Assembly (NCBI GenBank): GCA_038380435.1
Contig: JAWZYU010000009.1
Span: forward strand, 62,215,901 to 62,279,900
Direction: 5' to 3'
From: Ryuthela nishihirai
Taxonomy: Eukaryota; Arthropoda; Arachnida; Araneae; Heptathelidae
DNA length: 64,000 nucleotides
Below the pieces are notes generated by a model, which worked only from the letters and a program-made list of their open reading frames with translations, did not search any database and was not told where the DNA came from. This document shows, in pieces, positions 32,930 to 44,968 of the stretch (position 1 is the stretch's first letter; each line of letters starts with the position of its first letter). The position numbers were made by a program, and so were the translations under genes.

Positions 32930-34975
32930 GCACCGTTATATGCAGATTATCTGATATCCTGGATTTTCGCATGTCTGAAATGCATTATTCGGTACTAAAT
33001 TTAATTGTGTTCCTCAATAGCATTGGAGTAAATGTACGGTGAGGAATGATGATGATATTGGTGATATTAACGCAGGATTATTCGCATCGTTTCATCCAGT
33101 ACTAAACCGAAAAGGTTTTGCAACTTTGCGAGGTGTCCTTTCGTCAGAATAAGTATTAAAAGAATCCTATTTTTATAATATAATTATGCTTTTTCAAAAT
33201 ACGTCATAAGGCTACGCATAAGAGAAGTTTGGTGAATGAATAACCATTATGATTTGGCAAATTACCGTCAAAATTCGGATGAAGGTATAAACACGAGACA
33301 CATACCTAAAATATTTATAAAATATCGGATATTGGCTATCTAGCTGTTTTTACCAACCTTTTTTTCTCTGGGGTAATAGATATGCAGCGTACCTCCTGAT
33401 TAGTTCTTAATGGTTGCTTCTTCTCGGTTTCAGGGTAATTATTCTGATCTTGTTTGACTGATCTTGTTAGATCTTCTTGCCTTTTTGGTATACTTGTAAC
33501 TTGGTGCGGGAAATTTAATCTCACAGTCCTTCAATTTTTAGGGGGAGGCTGAAGTACGCCATGCTCTAAGACTCTATTACTTGACTGGATAACTAAAATT
33601 TTATTAGCGTTAAAAATATACAAATAAAAAATATACTAAAAATTAAACTGCTGAAAATGACTAAAAGTACTAAACAAATCATTAATACTGCTTAAAAATA
33701 TTGAAACTTCTAAAAAGACGATGAATACCCAATAGGTTATAAATAACAGCTGTTATTTATTTAGTTTTTTTTAACTGAAAACGTTTTCTGCAAAATAAAG
33801 TATTTAAAATATAATTTATTGTTTTAGTTTATGGAAACAACAAAAGTTCTTCAAAGCCTGTTTTTTTTTCGCAGTTTTTAAAATATTAACCATACATGTT
33901 ATAACTACCGTTTATTCTAGGTCCAAATTGAGATAGCAACAGATTATAAAAGGAAAAAGAATGATAAAAAAACACACTAAACATTCAGTTGCATTTTTTT
34001 TTCTTGAAAATAAATGTAACACAATACAAATTCCAATGTTATTCTGTTCGAAAACGCGAAACATATTTTAAAAAGTCATATTTTTATTACCTCTCGGAAA
34101 AGATAAGCGGAAAACCGTTGCCATATTCGAGTATTATTTCACAGTGAGAGGAAGGTTTTCCCATTTGAAAATTCCTTCGTTCTTTTCCCAACTTATGCAG
34201 CGGTGAAAGAAAATTTTCCATATTTCTTTCTGTTTCTTTTTCCTTTACCTCAAGTAGGGAAAAAAAGAAATATTTTAATGTAATAATGTAACTGTCGAAA
34301 GCGGTTGATGGAGGAAATAAATTCACCATCTGCACACCTTATCTTTGCACCTCCTGGGGAGTTTTGTTTCGTCGAATATATTTACGTCTTTGCCCGTGTT
34401 GAATAACTGCAGGTTCCACAACGTCATTTTTTCTTTTCGGTTTCCAAAGTAGGTTTGATAGTCGTTACGGCGTAAACGATGAAATCTGATTTCGACACAC
34501 ACAACGAGACAGAATTCTGCCTTCGGTCTTTATGCATTCAACACAGATGGACAAGCGAATTGCAAAATCAGCTTTAACAGTTGTCCAAATGTCTTTTTCT
34601 CGCAGAGGCTTTCCTAACGCAGAAGCACGAATTGTCGATAGCTAAAAGCATTTCGGTGCTTTTTTTTTGTCATTGACGCTGAATTCATTTCTGTTATTCA
34701 TTTGATTTAAACCCACGTGAATTTTGAAAGTTGTCATAGCGTTTCATTTGCGCCTGTAAACAACGCATGCGGCAGTCAATTCTTTATTCATTGAATTCAA
34801 AGTAAAGCAAACAAGAAACGGGAAGTGCATATTTGAATTATTCTGTGTGTGTGTGTGTTTGTGCTTGTGTTTATGCTTCTCGTATTGTAAAGAGTTTTGG
34901 TAAAATGAGAGCTATTTTATTCATCACATGTTCAGACTTTTATGCATGCTTGTTAACTTGTTGGCTTATCGAAAA
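32930..34975. other. Mostly unassigned DNA
   Basis: Contains the candidate exon at 33397-33527 and a short (GT)n at 34842-34858. 34380-34680 is moderately GC-rich but has no recognised content. Confidence 0.45.
33397..33527 (-). CDS. Possible coding exon, highly charged, unrecognised
   Basis: The minus strand reads LNFPHQVTSIPKRQEDLTRS, then VKQDQNNYPETEKKQPLRTN. It ends in TCAGGAG|GTACGC, a good splice-donor match just below 33397. The Lys/Gln/Glu-rich content in AT-rich DNA looks like a disordered protein segment. The acceptor side (GACTGTGAG) lacks a strong pyrimidine tract. No family is recognised, so chance is a serious alternative. Confidence 0.22.
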
Positions 34976-35131
34976 GCAGTGGTTCCTAAACTGATTGTGA
35001 TCGCTACCGTTTAGAGTTTGACAATCTAAAAGCAGAATTTTCAGTTTCAAAAGAAAATCCTAATCTAATTTTACATTCTTCTTCTTATTAAAGCCAGCTA
35101 TCCCCATGTGACCAGTTGCAATCCCATAGAT

Positions 35132-35185
35132 CAGGGGTACCCAACACGTAGCTGGCGAGTCGTGTGGCTCGCACAAAAATTGAAG
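35132..35185 (+). mobile_element. hAT-like element end (fragment)
   Basis: CAGGGGTACCCAACACGTAG, then GAGTCGTGTGGCTCGCAC, is the typical start of a hAT-type element (CAGxGGTxCCCAAC). It resembles the end at 130-203. No partner end was found downstream. Confidence 0.4.
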
Positions 35186-35370
35186 TTACTCGCAAATACT
35201 GTTTAAATTTTTCGCAGATTTAAGTTGTATACGCCGATATTTAAGAAATATGAAATGTTAACTCTGTCGTTTCTAAGATCTATTTCTGGAATGCTAATTT
35301 TTGTAATGCGAATATTAAATGCGAAAACTTAATAATAATAATTATTTTATTAAAGTATAGATGCATTTTG

Positions 35371-36405
35371 TTAATATATATAATAAACGAAGATGTCTGT
35401 CTGTGAGTCTATCTGTCTGTCTGTGGCAGCCATGACTCAACGGGAAATCAACGTACACCCTCCAAATTTTCAGGGAATGTTTCTGGTTGTGGTCCGGATT
35501 GCAGTGCCAAATTTCAGGTCGAAAGTCCAAGAGGGGGGCTTGCTAGAAGCAAACATATTTACCATGCTATTCCTACTGGAAACGAGAATCGCTATCAAAT
35601 TTACTGTTGCCATTTTCTGCTCCCTAACTATGAAAATAAAGATTTAAAATAGCATTTAAATGTTCTGCTGCAATTCTGATGCCGTTGCCAGATTCCCCAC
35701 ATTTCCAAAAGCATTATTTAGGCGTTCCATTGCAGCTACGGACTTGATTTTCTAACTAAAGATGGGGTCGGACACGGGGAACCGCCTACGAAATTTGGGA
35801 CCTTTCGGTGAAGTACGTCGGGAATTACAGAATGCCAAAATCTGACAAAATAAATATATCGATCGTTTGCCACGGTCTCTGAGAGCACGCGCCGAGTCAG
35901 CAATGACTTTTGCAACAACGGGAAATTCTTAGTGTTTAAATTGCGATAAATGTCGAGGGGGGGTGCTCACAAAGTAACCATTAGTGCGGGAAGCAACAGA
36001 ATATGCAGATTAAAAGTGAGACAGGAGCTGTCACAATTTGTGCAGAAATCGTTTCTGCCAAGTGAGAACCTGATTTTTAAACCAATCACTGGGACACACG
36101 GGAGACGCTGTGCAGGAAATGTGTATCGTGCGGACGAATATCACGGGAACCATAGAGTAGCAAAATCTATGGTAACGAAAATAAAAATCTCTATAGCTTA
36201 GGCAGAAACTAAGCCACGGGCTATGAGAGAGCTTGCTGACGTCAACAACGATCCAAGTCAACACCGGGAAAATTTCTTCCTGTTGAAAGTCTGCTGCGAA
36301 AGTGTCGGGGGGAGGGGTACTTACAAAATTTAGCTTTAGTACAGTGGAAATAAGAATATACAGCTTAAAAGTGACACCCGGAAAGCGCCCGGTACGTTAA
36401 GCTAG
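35371..36405 (+). mobile_element. Helitron-like non-autonomous element (candidate)
   Basis: The left side has AATAAACGAAGATGTCTGTC, then repeated CTGTCTGT, a 5' pattern I associate with a widespread invertebrate non-autonomous family. The right end reads CACCCGGAAAGCGCCCGG, a short imperfect hairpin. It is followed 10 bases later by CTAG and then T, as at Helitron 3' ends (hairpin, CTRR, insertion before T). The expected 5' TC is not clear. No Rep/helicase gene is encoded. Internal repeats such as GAATATGCAGATTAAAAGTG (35999) and GAATATACAGCTTAAAAGTG (36354) suggest an internal duplication. Confidence 0.5.
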
Positions 36406-36599
36406 TTATTGAACAAAAACATTTTAGTAATATTTAGCTAAATATGATATTAGCATATGCAATTTTACATCTTTTACATACAGGTATGAAACTAGGTGAC
36501 TTCAAAAATCTTCAATCGTCAAAGTGGCTGGCAGTAAGTTACTTGATGGGCATCACTGCTGTGGATGATAACGACAAGGAACTACCCTGTGTTCAGCTG

Positions 36600-36935
36600 T
36601 GTTGGGTTGTTTTTCCTGCGAGTTGCATTTTTTTTGGCACACAGTGAACTAAATGGCCAGGTCCCAAGGGTCCCAAGGGCACAGAGAAGGTTGGGGTCCC
36701 GCTGGAAAGCTGTTAGAAGATATATGGTAGGCTGCCGTCAAGGCCATCCAGAGTGTTCTTTAGCGTGCACAGGCTATGGCTGTCCTGCACACGGCTTCAT
36801 CCAAAGTACGGCGGTTTTTCCAAGTCCATTTGTGTCCCCTACTGACCAAGGGCAGAGGGTGGCACTCGAACCTGAGAACTGCAGATTACCACTCCGGTGT
36901 GCTGCTGACTGGGCCAAATCCCCTTCCCCCCTCTG
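36600..36935 (-). repeat. SINE family B copy, near full length, minus strand
   Basis: The reverse complement carries the body (GTGCACGCTAAAGAACACTC, GGTCCCAAGGG) and part of the tRNA head (B-box-like region near 36860, CTCGAACCTGAGAA). The overlapping frames on both strands are not genes. Confidence 0.75.
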
Positions 36936-36939
36936 TGGA

Positions 36940-37737
36940 TCCATATAATACCCTAAGTCTGGCTGGTAAAGAAGCACTAGAAGAAAAAATTATATTCTTA
37001 AAAATCCATGGAAAAGCTTTCTACCTAAAATCATGCATTCTCTTTAGTAAGGAATTGGGGAGGGGAAGGAATTTAAGGAAACAACGAAATACATTAATTA
37101 AAAAATAAAAATATGCATTTTTAATAATGAGTACTATGAGTTGGAAAAATCGTTTAGTTATGCACCTAAATGTTTGGTCAAAATATTGGAAGAGATGAGC
37201 CAGATTCAGTATATTGATGATTTGTTTTATGATCAGGAAGTTCTTTAGCAATGAGCCGAGGGTTTTCAGGCCTGTCATACAGCCTGGTATGTGCCTCACA
37301 AACGTTTTTTAGCTCACAACACACTTCTTTTCGCTGCTACATTTGAAAGGATACCAGAGTATTTTAGTATATGAGAGATAAGAATGTCACGGGGAAGGTG
37401 ACTCAGTGAAAGAAATATGTAACTTAAGCTTTTTCTTGAAGACTTTATCGGCATACCTCAAATCTCATTAGTCACACTAGTTGAGGAACACTATTATAAA
37501 TATCTGTTTCCTAAACAGCGTGGCATACTGATTGCATAAAGCTATTCTAGGACCCTAATTTCCGAATAGGGTGGCATATTTATTGTGAAAGATTGTTCTT
37601 TGTTACTGAATTACAATCGCCCTGATACATCGGTTGCAGAACACTGTTCTAGGTCACTTCTCTTCAAACACCATAGCATAGTGGTAGTAGAAAATTGCTC
37701 TTGCTCACTGCCTTCAAACCATTTAAATAGCTGTAAT
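36940..37737. other. Unassigned DNA
   Basis: No recognised gene. The interval 37500-37600 has short near-repeats (TAGGGTGGCATATTTATTG, and CAGCGTGGCATACTGATTG) that may be diverged tandem units. Confidence 0.4.
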
Positions 37738-37965
37738 GCTTGGGTTGTTTTACCTCCGAGCGGCACTTTTGTGCCCACAGTGAGCTAAACATCCGCGTTA
37801 CAAGGATCCAAAGAGCTCAGAGAAAATAAGGGAAGGGTACAAACTGAACTGTTATAAAGAGACAGATGGAAACCTTTCTGTCAAGGACATATAGCGTTTC
37901 AAAAGATATGGTTCTTCTGTACAGGGGATCATGGCTTAACATCACATCGGTGTCCCCTTTCTGGA
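37738..37965 (-). repeat. SINE family B copy, truncated, minus strand
   Basis: Shares TTACCTCCGAGCGGCACTTT and GACAGATGGAAACCTTTCTG blocks with the other minus-strand copies. The centre is degraded. Confidence 0.65.
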
Positions 37966-38047
37966 CGTGGACAAGGTGGGGTTTAGATGAGATAAATCTA
38001 AACGCTGGTTGGAATGTCAAAATAGTTTATTATATACACTGGTATAG

Positions 38048-38280
38048 CACTATTTGGTCTAGTGGTTAGCATACCTGACTAGTAAGACCAGCTGGCATGT
38101 CCTTGTATAACAGTTTGTATGTTGCATGAGAGACCAAGACAAGCCTAATATAGCATCTAGGTTATCTATGTCCATCGCATAAATATATATATACATAACT
38201 TTCAAAGTTGAGACTCGAATCTGGGAAATGCAGATTTCGCACTTGGTGCACTATCGACTGAGCTACCACCGCCACTGAAG
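38048..38280. repeat. Two degraded tRNA-like SINE heads in opposite orientation
   Basis: 38055-38105 on the plus strand has GGTCTAGTGGTTAGCATACC, an A-box-like stretch. 38205-38280 on the minus strand has GGTAGCTCAGTCGATAGTGC (A-box) and AGATTCGAGTCTC (B-box) at proper spacing. They are tRNA-derived but not functional tRNA genes: the cloverleaf does not close and the ends are SINE-like. Confidence 0.5.
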
Positions 38281-38284
38281 TAGT

Positions 38285-40420
38285 GTTATTCTCTAAAGTT
38301 TGTGACCTGCAACAACTTAAAGTGCCAGTAAGGACTTATTTAAGGAGATATAGATGAATTTATCTTATATATAGAGAGGGCAAAAGTCTATATGAAACGC
38401 TGACATAACTTAGGCAGCTCTCCAACTACCGCCGGTGGCTCATTATTGGTGAGAATTTAATTACACACAAACGGTTGAAATAAATTTCAGTCTAGTTGGT
38501 TTTTAAGAAGGTGTAGTCAATAATTTTCAAAACCATCAATAAAAAAAGTTTGCTTCAGAGTAAGTATATGAGTTAATTTTTAAAATTTTTATTCATTTTA
38601 ACGAAATTAGAGCTTTTTTTTTCTTAATTATCGGATATTTAATTGCGGACTCTTAAGGAACGGGAATCCAAAATAGTTGAATATCTGGGAACATCCATCA
38701 TTTTACTTGCGTAAAATATACCGACATAAGTAATCATCGGTTTTAATGAGTTTTATTTATTCCAATGGGAGAACTCTTTAACACGCGTAACCTAATCATT
38801 CAGAATATTGCGGCAACTGAATGCTAAAAGTGTTGAAATATTTTTAACTATAAATGCAACATATAGAGTTCAGTTATTAATATATTTTTCGCATTTTCTC
38901 TCGCCCAGATCTTTCATCAACTTGAGCCAGCAACAAGTGCAGCTGAGCAGCGGTGTTATGAGAATGATTAATGTCTTACTAGACGCGAATAACATTTCCT
39001 ATATTGAATATCCTTCCTAAGGCTGTACGAGAGAGTTCTGGAAGAATCCTGGCAGCCATCGTTAATAGGACGAGATGCTCTCCACAGCAACGTTCACCAA
39101 GTGTCGTCAGGTGGTAATGAGTGATAAGTGTCTCGGCTGTCCGATTTCCTTGGTCTCTATTTCTCTTGCGACAATCCTCGTTTTGCTGCAGCCAACACAA
39201 GTGCTCTCAAGAACTCTAAGCTAGTAAACAAGGCAACAAGCATAGAAGCGATGCTTTACTTCACTAATGATACACGCAAGCGCAATTTATAAACCCTTGC
39301 CTTTGAGCACAGGCGCTATTTCATGCTGTCTTTCCCGTCGTAATAAGGCCTTTAGCAGCTTGTTATTTACTTGCATTAATGTGAAGAGCACTGGTATAAC
39401 TTCAGGTTTTAACTAGCGGAAAATACCTTGAAAGCTCCGACTTTCTTAGAATGACAGAAGCAATATATTTTGTCTCTAATTAAAACTTATGGACTCAGTG
39501 TTTCAAGAAGTTAATATTGATTATTAAGGAAAAGATGTTTTTATTTAGCTTCATTCCCGAGATCTGATGTTTAAAAGTTCTGATTTTAACACTTTTTTTT
39601 CGTCTAAGTTTCATTTTAAGAAATACTTGAAGCACTGAATAACAAAATATTCCCATAAAAAGTTTACTTAAAGAATACTTGAAGCACCAAAAAAAAAAAA
39701 ACGTATAAAAAGTTTACTTAAGGTAGTGTTATTTTTTTTTCTTATCATGAGTAACTGCTACAAATGTAACTGTGAACAAATAATAAAATATTAATTCTGG
39801 AAAAGCAGTAAGATATAATAGTAAAGATATATAATTTAAAAAATGGAAATGCATATTTAAAACAAATTTTTACACTCAATCTTCATATGTAAGCAAGTGA
39901 AATGTAACGATGCATATCTAAACAATGGGTCCCTAAATTTTGATCAACTGAGATATATTACGTAACTGATGGTCCTTGAACATTTTTGCATCGTTTACTA
40001 TCGGAAAAATCCATTTCTAAATATAAATTTCACTAACTTGACTTTTTTTGGAAAATTAGAACCTAACACAGGATAATAGTAGAAATAAACTAACGACTAA
40101 ACATTGAAAGCTAATCAATTACTAACTGCAAAGCTTCAAAAGCGTAATTGCATATATTTAGCATAGGTTATGTTTATCTCCAACTAAATATTAATTTAAA
40201 ATGTTTTATATTTCTCTTTCCAGAGCATGATCAGAAGCCAAATAAATGGGCAATGATTCATTGATTATCGAGTATGCATTCCAGCCTTCTGAAATAAAAT
40301 TGAGACTGAATCTTTGCTACCACGTAAAGATAGTAAAGGCAAGTGAGCATAATTTTTAAAATATTTTAATAAATTCAATAATTTTAAAATTTTTTGGAAA
40401 AGACTTGTTTTAAACCAGTG
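38285..40420. other. Mostly unassigned AT-rich DNA
   Basis: Nothing firm. The stretch 38950-39230 has average GC and a minus frame of 73 codons with no recognised family. 39630-39720 holds a near-repeat (AAATACTTGAAGCAC, then GAATACTTGAAGCAC, each followed by AAAAAGTTTACTTA). Confidence 0.4.
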
Positions 40421-40426
40421 GTTCCC

Positions 40427-40550
40427 AACCTTACTCACTGAGTCACAGACAATGGTCTCTTTGGTAACTACTGTTCTAAACAATACAATAACATTAGAGC
40501 ACCCAAGTTGGGGACTGGGGTTATAATCCCCTCTTGAGGGCTTGAATAAT
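40427..40550 (+). mobile_element. hAT-like element end (fragment)
   Basis: CAGTGGTTCCCAACCTTACT is the classic start of a hAT-type non-autonomous element. The opposite end is not visible before the tandem duplication at 40604. Confidence 0.4.
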
Positions 40551-40603
40551 ATTTTCTAAGAGAGTCACAGAAAATTAGATTCAAGCATTCACCTCCTCCC
40601 CCG

Positions 40604-40844
40604 CCCACCAAACCCACACATACTTATTATACTCAAACGCGTCAAACCCACGCCATCATTTGGAAATGCCTGGCTACGCTACTATATAATTGTACATATT
40701 ATATTTAATAAAGTAAGCAAATCCCACCAAACCCACACACACTTATTATACTCAAACGCGTCAAACCCACGCCCTCAGTTCGAAATGCCTGGCTACGCTA
40801 CTACATAATTGTACATATTAAATGTATATTTAATAAAGTAAGCA
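40604..40844 (+). repeat. Recent tandem duplication, 2 x 119 bp
   Basis: The unit CCCACCAAACCCACACA...AAAGTAAGCA starts at 40604 and at 40723. The copies differ by only a few bases plus one small insertion (AATGTATA) in the second. The unit contains GCCTGGCTACGCTAC, resembling the inner end of hAT-type CGTAGCCAGG termini, so it may be a duplicated transposon end. Confidence 0.85.
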
Positions 40845-40849
40845 TAATA

Positions 40850-42410
40850 ATGGAATGTGATAAATATATTCTGAGTGTCGTGGGCCGCAATGTGAAGGGA
40901 TGTAGCGATTATTTCGACGCACTTCCTAGGAGACGATCAATTAGACCACTTAATTAATATTCACTATTACCTAGGTGAAACCACAGATTCGCGGTTTTTA
41001 TAAAAGTGTTGAGATGTACCTCAGACGTGTTGTGCTAAATGTCGTGTAGAAAGATGGAAAACAAACTACTGCATATGAATTGTATACGGGCAACACAGTT
41101 TATTTACATTCACACATATATTTACATAAGGGAATGTGCTCGATTCCGTGGGCCTTATCTGAGCTGAAGATCAGAATGATTTGGCTTCCTAGATGTTCTT
41201 TTGGATTTCCTCCAATCAACTGAAATTTAATCCGAATGTTGCTTTGCTACGGCAAGCATTCAGAGGTAGAAATCTGTACTTACAGAAATCTCTTTACTGA
41301 CCTCAAAACTCGGCGAGAGGATATTTAATCCGTGCCTAAACTACATGGTTCACACGTTACATGGTTCGCACAGAACGAACCCTCTCCTTAAGGTTTTTGA
41401 GAAAGAGCTGCGTCCTCTTGACGTGCTGACACCAACCAACTTTCCGTTTGTCGACTTCACTCAGTCTAGCGTTATTGTTTTTGCTCTTCTTCGTATCACC
41501 TGTACTAGAGCCTCCGTCTAGTGACTTCAGAGTTATAAAGCGCTTTTGCTGTCGCTCAGTTCAAAGCATGTGTAGCACAGCCTAACGTGACCCGAATAAC
41601 ACCTCACGCGCCACATTTCCATCTCGGCACTTCGGAAAATACACTTAACAGAGATATATACAACAACAACAAACAATACTATAATAAATATAAATTAGAG
41701 GGACATGACACAGATCTAATTGAAAACTTGATGTGCAAAACGCTCATCTGCAGGCACCATCTGAATCTTATAAAGGGATCTCAAAATTTGATTTAGCCAT
41801 ATATAAGCATCGTGATGTATTTAATTATCCGTGTATAAGTAATAAGTCGACATAAACAAGTAGGGCTAATTTTGTCATGCGCCTTATTTTCCTAGATAGA
41901 AGTATCAACAATAAAAGTGCCACAGTGACAAACCAATTAACATCGCTTTTTAACATCCTTACTGAAACATTTTTTACTTGCAATTATGTTTTCACTTGCT
42001 TTAAAGAACCTTTTGTTTGCGTTTCACCCCTTCCAAACTGTTCAGATCAGTGTGTTATTATCTTGTTACCAGATTTTTAAGGTTACTATTAGCAAGTCGA
42101 GACAACAACTCTTTCTTAATTTTGTCAAAGATGAGAAGTTTTGTTTACAGAGATAATTGATGGCAATATTTGTTTTTAGTGAGCTTTTAAAATGAATATG
42201 CTTTGAGAAGCAAAACCGGTTTAAAGATATCAATTTCGTTTTCGGTTCAAAAAATAGATTGGGAAGATGAATTTTATTTTGTATCTTGACGATTGTCCAT
42301 GCAATAATTTTAGAGTCGTGATGTGTCATCTGTTCAGCATCGCTGGTATAAAGCATACGTTGTATTGAAAGTATGCAGTTTATAAGCATACATCACAAAG
42401 TACTGGGAGC
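40850..42410. other. Unassigned DNA
   Basis: No recognised gene. 41340-41600 is relatively GC-rich. ACATGGTTCACAC and ACATGGTTCGCAC are tandem short repeats near 41345. Confidence 0.4.
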
Positions 42411-42830
42411 AAGGGTTGGTTCAGTCGCTAGCATGCCAACCTGAGATAATCTGCAAATCTCAGGTTCGAATCCCACCTGGTCCAACTCAGTCCACATCGG
42501 TTCCTCTTACTGACCGAGGAAAAGGTGGAGATTTATCTCCACAAAACCCCCACAATGCTCTCGGTGAATAGGAGACACCGATGGACTAGGAAAGGCTGTC
42601 GTTCGTTGGATAGACGTTAAACTGTGTTCCGATATACGGGAGAGCCATAACCTGTGCACATTTAAGAACATGCATGATTGCCTCGAAGAAAGACAACCAT
42701 CTGCTTCTAAAACAGTTATCCAGTGGGTCACCTTCTACAGCCTTCTCTGAGCCCTTGGGGTTCTTGTGACTTGTCCATTTAGCTCAATGTGTGCAAAAAA
42801 GTGCTGCTTAAAGGTAAAAAAATATAACTT
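42411..42830 (+). repeat. SINE family B, long subfamily
   Basis: It has a tRNA-like A-box (GGTTGGTTCAGTCGCTAGCA) and B-box (CAGGTTCGAATCCC). An extra central block (GAGGAAAAGGTGGAGATTTA) precedes the shared body (AGCCATAACCTGTGCACATT) and tail (TTGTCCATTTAGCTCAATGT). It is about 100 bp longer than the copy at 7490, so two subfamilies coexist. Confidence 0.8.
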
Positions 42831-43211
42831 GAATTTCCATTAGCTGAAAGATGGCTACGCCTGTCGAAAAGTTATTTTTTTGTGTTCTCTCTTTTCATAA
42901 AACGAAATCGCCGATTACCGTGCAGCTTGCGTACAGATCAAAGTTCACAAAAACAAGTAGGATTAAATTTGTGACAATTTCGAATGACACAAACACACGA
43001 AAGAAATTATAGAAAATGAACTGGAATATACGATGGAGCTAAGTAAAGTTACTCATGATAGCCATAGTGAACATTTCTAACATTTTTCTGGTTTGTAAAA
43101 ATTCTCATAAGTGTTCTCTCCAACTAAGTAAAATTAACCGAAGTTGCATTTATAGATTGTCTATAATAAATATGTAAAACTGTTACATTCATATATAACG
43201 ACTCTTACATA

Positions 43212-43775
43212 GTGAATCTGAAAAGTAATGAGATGAATTTGTTTAATTCATTTCTTTTTTTGGATTAAAGAGGAATCGTTCGGAAAAAATTTGTTCCAGA
43301 AGGAAAAAAAACAAATAAATACCCAATTTTATTTAGTAGTGATGGAATGACTGATGCGAAAATTTCGACGGGTTAGACCAGACGTTCACGAAAACAAGGA
43401 CTGTTTTTTGTTTGTTGCACGACAATGCACATTCGCATTCCTCCTCAATTGCTCGAAGATCTCTTTTGCAAAAAGAGGTTACTGAGATCAACCACGTTCG
43501 CAAGATTTGGTTCCGGCTGACTTCATTCTCTTCCCGAAGTTAAAAGAGAAGATGAAAGGGAAATAATTTCATACCACCCAAAACATCCAAAAAAAAAGTG
43601 ACCAACCATCTCAAGGATGTGACTTGAAGAAATTTCTCTAATGCTTTCAAAGCTAAAGGAGAGTTGCAACAAATCTACAGAGTCCCATGGTGACTATTTT
43701 GAATTATGTTCCTAATAAATTGTTTTTCTCACTATTTATTTTAGAATTTTTATCTCATTGCTTTTCAGACGCACA
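43212..43775 (+). mobile_element. Mariner-like element, internally deleted
   Basis: The left end GAATCTGAAAAGTAATGAGA is inverted with respect to the right end (minus strand CGTCTGAAAAGCAATGAGAT). At about 560 bp it is too short for a full mariner (about 1.3 kb). Exact termini are uncertain by a few bases. Confidence 0.7.
43370..43700 (+). pseudogene. Mariner-like transposase C-terminal relic
   Basis: Shifted plus frames read RVRPDVHENKDCF (near 43370), a degraded H-DNAP-H stretch, and SQDLVPADFILFPKLKEKMK. The last corresponds to SPDL-x-PxDFFLFPKLK, where the final Asp of the mariner DD34D triad lies. Stops and frameshifts make it inactive. Confidence 0.7.
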
Positions 43776-43779
43776 GATG

Positions 43780-44960
43780 GCTAACGTTAACAAAATGCAA
43801 TTCATTAAGATAATATTTTCATGTAACAAAATGCATCGTTTGCTCCTAAGCTTGCCGCTTTTCTAATAGCTACTAGAAACAAAATCGTAACGAATTTCTT
43901 AATTTGGCTAGATAAAACAAATTTTCCGTAATAGCTTACCGGAGAACTCACACTGTACAGAATACACCACTTATGAGAAACGATCCCTGCTGTTTTATCG
44001 CTTTAGAAAAGCAAACACTACTTCATCTTTCTTGATTAGTGCCCCGGAGTTGCATAAATTTACTACTGTCTCATTTCTAAAAGCTTAAATTTTCTCCAGC
44101 CTTTAAAGAATACATCTCTGCCTGCCGTTTCGTTTCTGCCAATCTAATACACATAAATAGCTTGTTTCGGGAAGCAACAGCAGAGAAAAAAATACAATTC
44201 CGTAAAGCAAAGGGGGATTACTATAGTGACAGAAATGGTACTTTTGGAGCACGAGGCTACAATGTTTCATTTCCCAGTCTGCAACTGTTTCAAATTAGCA
44301 AGTGTCTTAACAGCAGAAGCCTGGTTATTTGCATAAAAGTTTAAAAAGCCAGAAAGTCAATAAACGTAGAAAGTGTATAGCATCGTTACAAGTCTCCTTG
44401 TTTCGAATGAAACGTACCAAATGAAATTAAAATGGTGTACATAGCATAAATAGTGTACTGATTGTGCGAAATTTTAGTGCAGTTTTTACTAGTGTAATAG
44501 GATTTCACCTTATGCTGAAATGTTATATTTCTTGCCTAAATGAAGTGTGCCTAAGAAACCAAAGATTGCAAAATTTAACAAAAGTAAAAAAAACACCCAA
44601 TACGCAAAGCAGATGAAGTTCTTCAAAATCAGTTACTAACTAGAAGGACGCATATCGCCTCTGGCACATATGAGAATCTCGTTTTCAAAGAGAAAGAAAT
44701 TTTTCCTTTACCTACTGTTTCATTCCTTAAACGTTTTGATTTGAGCTAGCGGATGATGGGAAAAATGCAAATAGTATTTCATTAGTAATAATACAACATA
44801 AAAATATTCGTCTTTTAATTCTTAAATATAAAAAAGTTACATTTCCATAAATCTCTCAGAAAAGTAGGTAGATTATTGCTGTCAGTGGAATATCACTTAA
44901 AAACTACCATTAATTTTCTAAATTTTAATTCCCTACATATTATTTGTAGAACTTGAAAGT
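43780..44960. other. Unassigned AT-rich DNA
   Basis: Nothing recognised on either strand. Confidence 0.5.
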
Positions 44961-44968
44961 ATTTCTCG

